From an uncultured Fodinibius sp. (GTDB lineage: Bacteria; Bacteroidota; Rhodothermia; Balneolales; Balneolaceae): a stretch of 64,000 nt of DNA. The DNA lies in the NCBI GenBank assembly GCA_913057775.1, contig CAJXOG010000001.1:248001-312000 (forward strand), in the 5' to 3' direction. Each line of letters opens with the position of its first letter. The first letter of the stretch is position 1. Below are positions 55,607 through 64,000 of the stretch, piece by piece. The position numbers and the translations under genes were made by a program. Under the pieces are notes generated by a model. The model did not search any database, was not told the DNA's origin, and saw only the letters and a program-made list of their open reading frames with translations.

Positions 55607-56989
55607 TTAATTCTGGTTCGAAAGTTCTAAAATTTGCAGGCCCGATTTGCGATATAATTCAGCAATATTATTATTGAAATTAAAAATTTCTCGTTTCAGC
55701 TGAACCCGAAGCTCCAGCTCTTTTTTCATTGCGTCGACCAAGTCTTTGGTATCTCCCATACCAAAATCATAGTCAAGTTGTTCCTGGCGAAGCCATTGTT
55801 TACTGGTTACATGTGCCTCATCTGTCTTGTCGACTTTTACTTTAGAGAGTGAGGTCTCTTTATACGCTTGGTTTATTTCTAACACTATACCGTCAACGGC
55901 GGCATCCTTTAAATATTTCGCCTGCCGATATTGGATTCTGCCTTTTTCTATATCAGCCTGAATACTTAAGAAGTCAAGATTCTGTCGAATACCAAATCCA
56001 AATGAACCTGAAGCATAGTTTGAGTTATTAATAATAAAAGGATTGCTCTGTCGCGGACGATTAGGGGTATTCGCATAACTTCCTGTTAAGCCTATAAAAA
56101 GAGAGGGATAATTCTTTTGTTTTTGTGCTTTCATACCATATTCGGCAGCATCTATACCCGCTTCAATAGCATCAATTTCGGATCGGTTGGCAAGGGCGTA
56201 CGACCGATAATAATCTATTTCTCTCAGCTCCTCTGCAACAGGATCTAAAAAATTCGTATCGGGTACATAAACCGTATTTTCTTCAGCATTTAAAACATAA
56301 TTCCAAATGCGTTGTGTCATTTCCGCTTCCTCACGCACTTCAGCCGCACGGATATCAAATTCTGACTTGAATACTTTAAATTTAAATAAGTCGGATTCAT
56401 CAAAATCAGCATCTCCCTCCTCCTGCTTTTCCTCAATTTGTCGCTCTATCTTGTCGATCTGATTTTGAGCCTCATCAAGCAATACCAAAATTTCATTCGT
56501 CAATAAATAACTTTGGTAAAGCTCAAAAAGACGAAGGCGCAAGCTTGCTTTTTCCTTTTCAAATTGCTTTTGGGCAGCAACGGCAGCAGATTTTGCGGCT
56601 TTAACAGCATTTTTAAGAGCACCCCATGCAAAAATAGGCTGCACGGCAGAAACTTCTGCCCGTGAAAATACAGCCCAGTTTTCCCAATCATTTTCCAATT
56701 CCGGATCCAGGTAATATTCATCCTCTGGCAAATTAGTCTGGCTTTTAACCCCCGGAACAATTCCATGTTGAGTGCTAAGTTGAAACCGTGGAAGATACCG
56801 CCTGGCCTGGGCTTGATTAATCTGATTATTTGCAAGTGCTACCTTTCGTTGCTCATATTCAATTTGGCCCGAATTCTCAATACCGCGTTCGATAAAAGAT
56901 TCCATCGATACTTTTACAGTATCCTGCCCAACAGAAATCATCGGTAGCAAGAAACACAAAAAAAGGATTGCCGATATATATTTCTTCAT
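55607..56989 (-). CDS. TolC-family outer-membrane efflux protein
   Basis: A 460-residue outer-membrane channel from the ATG at 56989. A TTG 15 codons upstream extends the frame with unlikely residues and is rejected. A signal peptide ends near SVGQ (about 21). Repeated long helices and the pattern LPRFQLSTQHGIVPG, then QPIFAWGALKNAVKAAKSA, are typical of TolC. It lies upstream of the MlaC-like gene, with no MFP or inner-membrane pump nearby, so the pump partner is encoded elsewhere. Confidence 0.88.
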   Translation of the reverse strand: MKKYISAILFLCFLLPMISVGQDTVKVSMESFIERGIENSGQIEYEQRKVALANNQINQAQARRYLPRFQLSTQHGIVPGVKSQTNLPEDEYYLDPELENDWENWAVFSRAEVSAVQPIFAWGALKNAVKAAKSAAVAAQKQFEKEKASLRLRLFELYQSYLLTNEILVLLDEAQNQIDKIERQIEEKQEEGDADFDESDLFKFKVFKSEFDIRAAEVREEAEMTQRIWNYVLNAEENTVYVPDTNFLDPVAEELREIDYYRSYALANRSEIDAIEAGIDAAEYGMKAQKQKNYPSLFIGLTGSYANTPNRPRQSNPFIINNSNYASGSFGFGIRQNLDFLSIQADIEKGRIQYRQAKYLKDAAVDGIVLEINQAYKETSLSKVKVDKTDEAHVTSKQWLRQEQLDYDFGMGDTKDLVDAMKKELELRVQLKREIFNFNNNIAELYRKSGLQILELSNQN

Positions 56990-57055
56990 AGTTATAATAT
57001 TAATATCGTAATATTCATATCTACCAACGAACAACTAGTAGATTTATTTAAACAA

Positions 57056-57083
57056 AAAGCCCCTTCCGTTAAGAAGGGGCTTT
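57056..57083 (-). terminator. Rho-independent terminator after tRNA-Ser
   Basis: An 11-bp stem (57056-57066 with 57073-57083) with a 6-base loop is followed, reading minus, by TTGTTT. It lies 8 bases past tRNA-Ser, so it probably ends the transcript that runs from the atp operon through this tRNA. Confidence 0.85.
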
Positions 57084-57091
57084 CTTTAGAG

Positions 57092-57178
57092 CGGAGGGAG
57101 AGGGATTCGAACCCCCGAGACCTAAAAAGGCCTGCCGGTTTTCAAGACCGGTGCATTCAACCGCTCTGCCATCCCTCC
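57092..57178 (-). tRNA. tRNA-Ser (anticodon UGA)
   Basis: An 87-base class II tRNA. The acceptor stem is GGAGGGA with TCCCTCC and discriminator G. The anticodon stem CCGGT/ACCGG encloses CTTGAAA, giving TGA. A long variable arm and GGTTCGAATCC in the T arm are present. It starts 17 bases after the atpG stop and is followed by a terminator. Confidence 0.95.
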
Positions 57179-57195
57179 AATGTGTCAAAAACTAT

Positions 57196-58083
57196 TTATG
57201 CTTCTTCAAGAGCCTGAGCACCGGAAATAATTTCAGAAATTTCGGTAGTAATAGCGCTCTGTCGTGCCCTGTTATACTCAAGCTGAAGATCTTCCTTCAT
57301 TTCCTGAGCATTTTCTGTAGCATTATCCATAGCTGTCATTCGGGCACCTTGCTCAGCAGCATTCGATTCCAGAATAGCTCTCCAAAGCTGCAAATTCAAG
57401 TGCAAAGGTAACAGTTTCTGAAGGATATTTTCTACATCAGGTTCAAAAATATATTCTGTAGAAGAAATATCCTCTTCCTCGTCAACTAACGTTGATGGAT
57501 CAATCGGTAAAACAGATTCAACAAGTCGGTTTTGTGCAATAACTGATTTAAACTCATTATAAGCTACCTTTACTTCGTCAAAGGTACCTGATTTAAAATC
57601 ATTGACAACTGATTTCATAATCTCAGTTGCTTTATTAAAAACAATATCATCCCAAAAACCGGGATATTCCGCTATGACGTTATATTTACGCTTTCCAAAA
57701 TATTTGATTGCCTGTCGGCCAATACACATCAATGACAAGTTGCCATTCTTCTGATATGTACTGTACTCTTTGTTGATCGTGCTTTCAACAACTTTAAACA
57801 AGTTATTATTAAACCCACCGCAAAGACCACGATCAGAACCAACCACAATAAATAAAACATTATCTGTTGATTCTGGAGTGCGTAGCAGCACATTATCTTC
57901 ACTGGAATTTTCAACCAGACGTCCAACTATTTCTTTCATTTTAGAAGCATAGGGACGTGTTGCGATAATACGATCTTGCGCTTTCCGCAGCTTAGCAGCA
58001 GCCACCATTTTCATGGCACGCGTAATCTGCTGTGTGTTTTTAATCGATTCTATCCGGTTTCGTATGTCACGAAGATTGGCCAT
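57196..58083 (-). CDS. atpG: ATP synthase F1 subunit gamma
   Basis: Central rotor shaft of F1. The N-terminal RDIRNRIESIKNTQQITRAMKMVAAAKLRKAQ and the C-terminal ENAQEMKEDLQLEYNRARQSAITTEISEIISGA (each typical of gamma; long runs shortened in reading) are clear. Length 295 is normal. It is the last gene of the local atp operon; subunits beta and epsilon (atpD, atpC) do not follow and must lie elsewhere. A 17-base gap separates it from tRNA-Ser. Confidence 0.97.
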   Translation of the reverse strand: MANLRDIRNRIESIKNTQQITRAMKMVAAAKLRKAQDRIIATRPYASKMKEIVGRLVENSSEDNVLLRTPESTDNVLFIVVGSDRGLCGGFNNNLFKVVESTINKEYSTYQKNGNLSLMCIGRQAIKYFGKRKYNVIAEYPGFWDDIVFNKATEIMKSVVNDFKSGTFDEVKVAYNEFKSVIAQNRLVESVLPIDPSTLVDEEEDISSTEYIFEPDVENILQKLLPLHLNLQLWRAILESNAAEQGARMTAMDNATENAQEMKEDLQLEYNRARQSAITTEISEIISGAQALEEA

Positions 58084-58086
58084 GAA

Positions 58087-59712
58087 TTACGCTTCCTCTT
58101 CTTCTTGTGCAGCGTTAAGTTGGTCAATTACAGTCTTGGCAACATCCATTAACTTATCGCCAAACTCATCATCAAGAGTTCCCGATTCAGCAAGATCAGC
58201 CATCTGATCGTCGTATTTGACGTGGACGGTCTCAATGTATTCCTGCTCAAACTCTTGAATTTGATCAACATCCAGTTCGTCGAGCAAACCTTCACTGTTA
58301 ATTTTGAGCAGTGCTATCTGATCTTCAACCGGACGCGGCTCATAAATATCCTGTTTCAATAGTTCAACAGTACGCTCACCACGCTTCAGCTGACGCTGTG
58401 TAGCGGGGTCAAGATCAGAACCAAACTTTGCAAATGCCTCTAATTCACGGTACTGAGCTAAGTCAAGTTTCATGGTACCGGACAACTTCTTCATCGACTT
58501 AACCTGTGCAGAACCACCTACACGCGATACCGAAGTACCAACGTCAATAGCGGGACGTACTCCCGAATTAAACAGATCCGTATCAAGAAAAATCTGTCCG
58601 TCAGTAATTGAAATTACATTCGTTGGAATATAAGCAGATACATCCCCAGCTTGTGTTTCAATAATTGGCAATGCAGTTAATGATCCCCCACCTTTTATCT
58701 TGGGCTTCAACTGCTCTGGCACATTATTCATCTGCTTCGCAATTTTGTCATCATCAATAATCTTAGCAGCACGCTCCAAAAGACGACTGTGCAAATAAAA
58801 TACATCACCAGGATAAGCCTCACGCCCTGGAGGTCTTTTGAGTAGAAGCGAAAGCTCACGATATGCAACAGCCTGCTTTGACAAGTCATCAAAAACTACC
58901 AACGCATGACGGCCCGTATCACGGAAGTATTCGCCAATGGCAGCGCCTGCGAATGGTGCAATATAACGCATTGGAGCAGATACACTTGCCGGAGCAGATA
59001 CAATCGTTGAGTAGTCAATAGCGTCATTATCTTCTAACGCTTTTGCAATACCCGCAACTGTAGATCCTTTTTGACCAACAGCTACATATATACAATGTAC
59101 AGGTTTGTCGGTGTCTTGTGTTTCTTTCTGGTTGATAATCGTATCAACCGCGACAGAAGTTTTTCCCGTTTGCCGATCACCAATAATTAACTCACGCTGC
59201 CCACGGCCAATGGGAATCAATGAATCAATGGCTTTAATCCCTGTTTGGAGCGGTTCTTTTACAGGCTCACGATAAATTACACCGGGAGCTTTACGCTCGA
59301 GCGGAATTCGAATGGTATCTCCAGAAATAGGCCCTTTCCCGTCGATAGGACGCCCAAGCGGATCTATAACCCGTCCGAGAAGTCCATCCCCAACGTTAAT
59401 AGAAGCAATATCATTTGTTCTTTTTACGGTATCTCCCTCTTCAACAGCGCTGGTTTGACCAAAAAGAACCACACCAACATTGTCTTCCTCAAGGTTTAGT
59501 ACCATTCCGCGAATCGAGTTGCCGTCCTCATCTATCGAATCAGGCAAATCAACAAGTTCACCGGCTTGTACTTTGGACAATCCATACACTCGCGCAATTC
59601 CGTCCCCTACCTCGAGGACTGTTCCCACATCATAGGTGTCCGCTTCACTATCAAAGCCGGATAATTGTTTACGTAATATTGCTGAAACTTCGTCTGGTCT
59701 AACTTGACTCAT
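58087..59712 (-). CDS. atpA: ATP synthase F1 subunit alpha
   Basis: Non-catalytic nucleotide-binding subunit of F1. The Walker A site is GDRQTGKTS (about 172-180), and [22 protein letters not shown] with [14 protein letters not shown] is characteristic. The length of 541 is slightly longer than the usual 500-510 because of an acidic C-terminal extension, which is common in this phylum. It lies between atpH and atpG, with only 3 bases before atpG. Confidence 0.98.
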   Translation of the reverse strand: MSQVRPDEVSAILRKQLSGFDSEADTYDVGTVLEVGDGIARVYGLSKVQAGELVDLPDSIDEDGNSIRGMVLNLEEDNVGVVLFGQTSAVEEGDTVKRTNDIASINVGDGLLGRVIDPLGRPIDGKGPISGDTIRIPLERKAPGVIYREPVKEPLQTGIKAIDSLIPIGRGQRELIIGDRQTGKTSVAVDTIINQKETQDTDKPVHCIYVAVGQKGSTVAGIAKALEDNDAIDYSTIVSAPASVSAPMRYIAPFAGAAIGEYFRDTGRHALVVFDDLSKQAVAYRELSLLLKRPPGREAYPGDVFYLHSRLLERAAKIIDDDKIAKQMNNVPEQLKPKIKGGGSLTALPIIETQAGDVSAYIPTNVISITDGQIFLDTDLFNSGVRPAIDVGTSVSRVGGSAQVKSMKKLSGTMKLDLAQYRELEAFAKFGSDLDPATQRQLKRGERTVELLKQDIYEPRPVEDQIALLKINSEGLLDELDVDQIQEFEQEYIETVHVKYDDQMADLAESGTLDDEFGDKLMDVAKTVIDQLNAAQEEEEA

Positions 59713-59745
59713 TGGTTCAAATGTTATTTAAATCGTCTTTAATTT

Positions 59746-60294
59746 CTATTCTACAGTTGTTGACAATAACGACTCCTCAAGCTCTTGGAGCTTGTGTTTA
59801 ACCGTCCCGTCTATTACTGTGTCTTCAATTCGGATAGCCATACCACCTTTTAGCTTTTCATCAACAGTGATATTCATATCCACTTTTTTCTGTGTTTTTT
59901 GCTCTAGGTTTTTGTGAAGCAGCTCTTGCTGTTCATTACTTAACTGCTGGGCAACAAACACATCCACAGTAATAATGCCGGCATACTCTTTATATTTTTC
60001 AATAAAAGCCTCGGTAATCTGATCTAACAGATTTATGCGATCTTTACGAGATAATAGCTTTAGAAATAGCTTAGTTGGTTCTTCAAGCTCATCAAAAAAG
60101 ATCTCCTGCAAAGCCTGTGTCTTATCATCATAATTAATGATAGGACTTTGCAAAAACAGAACCAACTCCCGCGATCCCTCCAACGTGTTGTGGATATACT
60201 CGATATCTTTTAATAATTCATCGACTTCATCCCGCTCTTTGGCCAACTCAAGAAGGGCGGTCGCATATCTTCGGGCTGCTTTTGTTGTAGGCAT
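59746..60294 (-). CDS. atpH: ATP synthase F1 subunit delta
   Basis: Peripheral-stalk subunit linking F0 subunit b to the top of F1. ARRYATALLELAKERDEVDELLKD at the start and GGMAIRIEDTVIDGTVKHKLQEL near the end match the family. Length 182. It is 5 bases from atpF and 33 from atpA. Confidence 0.95.
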   Translation of the reverse strand: MPTTKAARRYATALLELAKERDEVDELLKDIEYIHNTLEGSRELVLFLQSPIINYDDKTQALQEIFFDELEEPTKLFLKLLSRKDRINLLDQITEAFIEKYKEYAGIITVDVFVAQQLSNEQQELLHKNLEQKTQKKVDMNITVDEKLKGGMAIRIEDTVIDGTVKHKLQELEESLLSTTVE

Positions 60295-60299
60295 CTACC

Positions 60300-60815
60300 T
60301 TAGTTTTTTGAGATGTCTTTTATAAAGCTTTCTACCAGCTTATTATTCTTTTTCTCATCCAATTCAGATTCAATAATCTTGGAAGCCGATTGCACAGCTA
60401 AACGTGCCACTTCATCGCGAAGCTCCATCATCGCACGTTTCTTTTCCTGCTCAATGGTTTCACGGGCCTGTTCAATAATTTTTTCGGCCTCTTCCTTGGA
60501 TTTTTCGATACGTTCTGCGCGGAGCATTTCGGCTTCTTCGATAGCCTCTTTGCGGATTTCTTTAGCCTTTTTCTCGGCTTCCCGCAATGCTTTTTCGTTA
60601 TCCTTAGAAATCTTCTCAGCGCGTTCTAATGCTTGCTCAGCTGATTCTAAAGAGTCTTTGATGCGGGTTTCGCGCTCTTCAAGTGCTTCCATAATCAATG
60701 GTACTGCATACTTACCCATTACGGCAAGAAAGATTACCAGTGACAAGGCTACCCAAAGAGCAAACCCACTACTAAAAGAGAGTATGCCGCCTCCGCCTGC
60801 TAAAAATAGCATCAT
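60300..60815 (-). CDS. atpF: ATP synthase F0 subunit b
   Basis: Peripheral-stalk subunit with one N-terminal membrane helix (about 10-37) and a long charged coiled coil (about 50-165, rich in Glu, Lys, Ala and Arg). Length 171 is normal for the single-copy b subunit. It lies between atpE and atpH. A plus-strand ORF of similar size covers the same bases but is only a shadow of the repetitive coiled-coil sequence. Confidence 0.95.
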   Translation of the reverse strand: MMLFLAGGGGILSFSSGFALWVALSLVIFLAVMGKYAVPLIMEALEERETRIKDSLESAEQALERAEKISKDNEKALREAEKKAKEIRKEAIEEAEMLRAERIEKSKEEAEKIIEQARETIEQEKKRAMMELRDEVARLAVQSASKIIESELDEKKNNKLVESFIKDISKN

Positions 60816-60837
60816 AGTTTAATTTGAATAGTTTAAG

Positions 60838-61074
<237 letters not shown>

Positions 61075-61123
61075 TTATTTTAGTTTTAAGTTTAGGTTTA
61101 GATTATGTGATATAATTAAATCG

Positions 61124-62158
61124 TTATGCGTGCGCTTCAATTCCTTCTTCATGCGCATGCTCTTCGGCAGCCATTCCAATAAATACAGCCGACAGAAGTG
61201 TAAAAATATATGCTTGCAAAAGCCCCACAAAAGCCTTTAATACGTACAAAGCAACCGTTAATGGCACTGCAAAAAAGCTCATTCCAATTCCGGCGATACT
61301 TCCAAATATATCTGCAAAGATAAAGATCAATCCCAGAATACAAATAATCATAATCTTACCGGAGAGCATGTTTGCAAACAGACGTACTGCCAACGCAAAT
61401 GGCTTCGTAAACAATCCAATAATTTCGATGGGGGTAAGAATAATACGCATCCAACCGGGAACGCCGGGAAACCAGAAAACATGCTCCCAGTGATCCTTTG
61501 AACCATTCCACTGTGTAATAAAAAACGTAAATGCTGCCAACACCCCGGTAACTGTAATATCTGCGGTTGCAGTTGCCCCCCATGGCAACAAACCAAAAAG
61601 ATTCATAAATGATATCCCAACAAATACGGTAAACAAATAGGGAACAAATTTCTGATATTTGTCATCAGGGATATTTTTCTTTGTAATATCATCGCGCACG
61701 AAAACAAAAACGATCTCAAACAGATTTTGAAACCATCCCTGCGGTTCGGTCTTTCGTCCCACTCCCTGCTTATACTTACGGGCCATTGCTATAGTTATCC
61801 AAACTGTTAATATCAGCCCAAACCAGACATACATCAAGTGCGATGTAATAGATAAGTCCATTGTAATCTCTGCCCCATTAGCAGGCATCAGTGCACCATT
61901 CTTTTCAACAAAATCACCTGATTCAATAGCACCCTCTGTACTACTGTAGACAAAAAAGTCACCTTCAACCAAAAAGATACGAGGCAGGGGAACGTGATAA
62001 CCCAAAACCGCCAACTCATGATGGTCGACAACTTTTCCTACAACGTCAATAGGAGCACCTTCGGAATCTTGAGCGGCTTTATCCGAGGCTTCTGTTAATG
62101 GGGTGAAGAAGAGAACCAGTAAGAGTGTAACGAACAGTCGGCGGCAGGCCCTTAGCAT
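61124..62158 (-). CDS. atpB: ATP synthase F0 subunit a
   Basis: Stator subunit forming the proton half-channels. The essential Arg lies in FALAVRLFANMLSGKIM, and the C-terminal segment has the conserved Gln-region (LLQAYIFTLLSAVFIGMA). At 344 residues it is about 70 longer than E. coli AtpB because of an N-terminal signal-like sequence and an extra periplasmic region (about 25-95), a trait of Bacteroidota-type enzymes. It is followed by atpE. Confidence 0.95.
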   Translation of the reverse strand: MLRACRRLFVTLLLVLFFTPLTEASDKAAQDSEGAPIDVVGKVVDHHELAVLGYHVPLPRIFLVEGDFFVYSSTEGAIESGDFVEKNGALMPANGAEITMDLSITSHLMYVWFGLILTVWITIAMARKYKQGVGRKTEPQGWFQNLFEIVFVFVRDDITKKNIPDDKYQKFVPYLFTVFVGISFMNLFGLLPWGATATADITVTGVLAAFTFFITQWNGSKDHWEHVFWFPGVPGWMRIILTPIEIIGLFTKPFALAVRLFANMLSGKIMIICILGLIFIFADIFGSIAGIGMSFFAVPLTVALYVLKAFVGLLQAYIFTLLSAVFIGMAAEEHAHEEGIEAHA

Positions 62159-62164
62159 TAAATT

Positions 62165-62548
62165 CTAATTATCAGTTTCAAGTAGTTTGTTGATTGAAAT
62201 AATCTCGATTACAGAGTGGAAAATATAAGAAATTATGAAGCTAACTGTAAAGTAAATTTGATGAATTTTTATGGTCTCATAAATTACTACCAAAGCTACT
62301 AAAACCAATAGAAATCTGATACCCAGAGAAAGGTAAAACCGGGTAATAAAATTTGAGCTTTTTTCCGTCTTAATTCGTTTTATGACAAAAAAGTTACTCC
62401 CAACAAAAAGGAAGCTCAGTGAAAAACCGACACTTACAGCCAAGTAATGATGTTGACCTAAAAGGAAAGTGATCCCCAATATAATCAGAAAGGCAATAAG
62501 AGAATTCCATAAAAATTTGTGCGCCAACTTTTGCACCTGCTGATCCAA
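62165..62548 (-). CDS. AtpI-like small membrane protein
   Basis: A 127-residue protein with four hydrophobic segments, upstream of atpB and 15 bases after AtpZ. Size and place match the AtpI / ATP synthase subunit I-type proteins that help c-ring assembly. The sequence itself is poorly conserved, so the name rests mostly on position. Confidence 0.65.
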   Translation of the reverse strand: MDQQVQKLAHKFLWNSLIAFLIILGITFLLGQHHYLAVSVGFSLSFLFVGSNFFVIKRIKTEKSSNFITRFYLSLGIRFLLVLVALVVIYETIKIHQIYFTVSFIISYIFHSVIEIISINKLLETDN

Positions 62549-62562
62549 ACCCCGCCCCTGTT

Positions 62563-62775
62563 TTACTCCTTATTCAAACGGTCGTTTAACCTAAAGATCA
62601 GAATAAAAATATTTATAATACCTACAACGCAACCGCCCAACAGCAACCAAGGGCTGAGGCCAAAATAATTGTCCAACCAATAACCCAGAAGTATGGGGAT
62701 AGATAGCGCGGCTGCTATTTCTCCCCCCAACGAAATATATTCTAAATAATCAGTCGGCTTTTTACTATTCGTCAA
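62563..62775 (-). CDS. atpZ: AtpZ/AtpI-family protein
   Basis: A 70-residue protein with two membrane helices separated by a Gly-rich, Asp-containing loop: LGGEIAAALSIPILLGYWLDNYFG, then WLLLGGCVVGIINIFILIFRL. This pattern is typical of AtpZ. The start is TTG at 62775, overlapping the bactofilin stop (TTGA), so coupling is likely. It heads the membrane part of the atp operon. Confidence 0.78.
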   Translation of the reverse strand: MTNSKKPTDYLEYISLGGEIAAALSIPILLGYWLDNYFGLSPWLLLGGCVVGIINIFILIFRLNDRLNKE

Positions 62776-63272
62776 TCTTTTTTAGCCTTGGATTTTCCTT
62801 TATCAACAGAATTGTCCGACTTGTCATCTTTTGGCTTTGAGCTTCCCAATTTTGAAGACAAACCATTAGTGTTCTTCTTAATTTCCTCTTTGATATTTTC
62901 ACTCATATGGAATGAACCGTTTATCTGGGATCCTTCTTCAGCCAGAATCGTTTTGGTATAAATATCCCCTTCTATAGTAGCCGATTTGCGAAGAATAAGC
63001 TTGTTGGTTACTCGTACTTCGCCATCGATATCGCCGGCAATATCAGCATCAACCGCTTCAATATTACCTTCGACTTTACCTGTTGATGAAACAATGATTT
63101 TACCTTCCGCCTCTGCTTCCCCATCCAGGGTTCCAGCAATACGGACATCATTTTTTGTTTTCAAGGTACCTTTAAGTTCGGTGCCTTCACTTATCATATT
63201 TACTGAGGGTAAATTCTTACCGGATTTATTAGAACTCATAGATTCCTTGTCTTTCTTATTATTATTAAACAT
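62772..63272 (-). CDS. Bactofilin
   Basis: A 166-residue cytoskeletal protein. The middle (about 25-125) is the right-handed beta-helix typical of bactofilins, with repeated hexapeptide-like turns: IAGTLDGEAEAEGKIIV, GKVEGNIEAVDADIAG and ATIEGDIYTKTILAEEGSQINGSF. Both termini are polar, low-complexity and Lys/Asp/Ser rich, as usual. It lies 7 bases after the M23 peptidase gene. Pairing of a bactofilin with a LytM peptidase is common and is linked to cell-shape control. Confidence 0.92.
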   Translation of the reverse strand: MFNNNKKDKESMSSNKSGKNLPSVNMISEGTELKGTLKTKNDVRIAGTLDGEAEAEGKIIVSSTGKVEGNIEAVDADIAGDIDGEVRVTNKLILRKSATIEGDIYTKTILAEEGSQINGSFHMSENIKEEIKKNTNGLSSKLGSSKPKDDKSDNSVDKGKSKAKKD

Positions 63273-63279
63273 AAACTTC

Positions 63280-63996
63280 TTAAGATTTTATTAAATACGT
63301 ATTCGGATTTTGGGGCACTCCATTTTTCCAAATTTCCAGATGCAAATGAGGACCGGAGCTTAATACCCCCACATCACCAGTTGTTCCCAAAATATCACCT
63401 TTCAAAACAATATCACCAATAGATTTTGACACGCTTGCCGCATGTTTATATACCGTTATTATACCATCACTATGCTGTACATGCAGCACATATCCATAAT
63501 TGATCGTCCAATCTTGGTTAATGATCGCGCCATCGGCTATTGCTTTAAAAGATGTTCCCTGCTTTGTAGCAATATCAATACCGTAATGTCCATTTTCGGG
63601 ATTAAATCCCCGGGTAAATGTGCCATTAACAGGGTAATCAGTCGGGAATTCAGGTGCTTGCTCAAATATATTCGAGAATATTATCTCGTTTTGAGACAAC
63701 GTTCCACTATTATTTACTTCAGATGTAAAGTCAAGTTCCGATCTTTTTTGATTCGCTGATTGCATTGCAACGGAACTGCCCTCATTTACAGCAAAAGAAG
63801 TATCATCACCAGCAGCAATAACCTGCTGAATTTCTGCCAGCTGTGTATCACGCGCTTCTAAAGAGTCTTTCAGGGCCTGTACTTTCTGGGATACCTCAAC
63901 AACTCGATCACGGAGCTGCGCATCATGCTGATTATACAACAAGCCACTTATAGGTGTAAACATAACAAGCAGTAGCACGATAATAGTAACGGTCAA
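63280..63996 (-). CDS. M23 (LytM) peptidase, start outside the window
   Basis: Envelope peptidase that cleaves peptidoglycan cross-links. A membrane helix (about 3-20) is followed by a coiled coil (about 25-60) and an M23 domain: H137 and D141 (HYGID), H185 (YKH) and H217xH219 (GPHLHLEI). All zinc and catalytic residues are present, so it is probably active. The open frame begins at a TTG four bases from the window edge and the cytoplasmic arm usual in this family is missing, so the true start is outside. It is upstream of bactofilin in the same transcript. Confidence 0.88.
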   Translation of the reverse strand: MTVTIIVLLLVMFTPISGLLYNQHDAQLRDRVVEVSQKVQALKDSLEARDTQLAEIQQVIAAGDDTSFAVNEGSSVAMQSANQKRSELDFTSEVNNSGTLSQNEIIFSNIFEQAPEFPTDYPVNGTFTRGFNPENGHYGIDIATKQGTSFKAIADGAIINQDWTINYGYVLHVQHSDGIITVYKHAASVSKSIGDIVLKGDILGTTGDVGVLSSGPHLHLEIWKNGVPQNPNTYLIKS

Positions 63997-64000
63997 CAGT

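Noticed and set aside
60313-60822. 169-codon ORF on the plus strand opposite atpF
   Set aside because: It is Ser-rich, mirrors the coiled-coil codons of atpF and has no family features; atpF is certain.

Overview
The window looks like a chromosomal segment of a Gram-negative, menaquinone-using bacterium of the Bacteroidota/FCB superphylum, most like a member of Balneolota (Balneolales). This is inferred from a type III glutamine synthetase, an ATP synthase operon headed by an M23 peptidase, a bactofilin and AtpZ/AtpI-like proteins, an F0 subunit a with a long secreted N-terminus, ATP-dependent PEP carboxykinase, and moderate GC content with AT-rich gaps and few strong Shine-Dalgarno sites. 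No mobile element, prophage, rRNA or CRISPR array was seen.

Layout. 1-16500 is housekeeping: glnN (-), menaquinone genes menA-menC-menE (+), purD, tpiA, a thioredoxin-fold lipoprotein and gatB (-), a small membrane protein (+), pckA (+) behind a 663-base gap with a LacI-type operator-like palindrome, prfA (-) and purK (+). 16552-24164 is a compact six-gene minus-strand operon that I read as an undescribed exopolysaccharide or surface-polymer synthesis and export system. Its genes are a TolC-type channel fused to a glycosidase-like TIM barrel, a membrane-fusion protein, a pseudo-receiver protein, a receiver/zinc-ribbon (TackOD1-like)/degenerate GGDEF regulator, a membrane family 2 glycosyltransferase with a QxxRW motif, and a beta-propeller-like lipoprotein. 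24375-25692 holds purE with DUF6483-like and TfoX-N-like proteins.

25752-28949 holds a decayed gene tail, a TlpA-type thioredoxin, a DUF411 metal-site protein, tRNA-Leu(CAA) and an M1-like metallopeptidase. 29235-33837 is a signalling stretch with two orphan single-domain response regulators and two repeat-type proteins. 33988-42664 has a class V aminotransferase, an RNase Z lying between the two halves of a probable heterodimeric ABC exporter, an FAD oxidoreductase and an AtuA-family protein. 42874-49186 has trkA-trkH, an RND/MMPL exporter and a DUF3047 protein.

49416-54936 looks like a second surface-glycan island (HTTM-like membrane protein, two glycosyltransferases, sulfotransferase, flippase-like membrane protein). 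54991-56989 encodes an MlaC-like lipid carrier and a TolC protein. tRNA-Ser(UGA) with a terminator follows the end of the atp operon (M23 peptidase, bactofilin, atpZ, AtpI-like, atpB-E-F-H-A-G), which fills 57196 to the window edge. atpD and atpC are not in this cluster.

How genes fit together: the purine genes purD, purK and purE are scattered, not in one operon. Potassium uptake (TrkAH), proton-coupled ATP synthesis and menaquinone synthesis supply respiration. Two separate loci appear to serve the cell surface.
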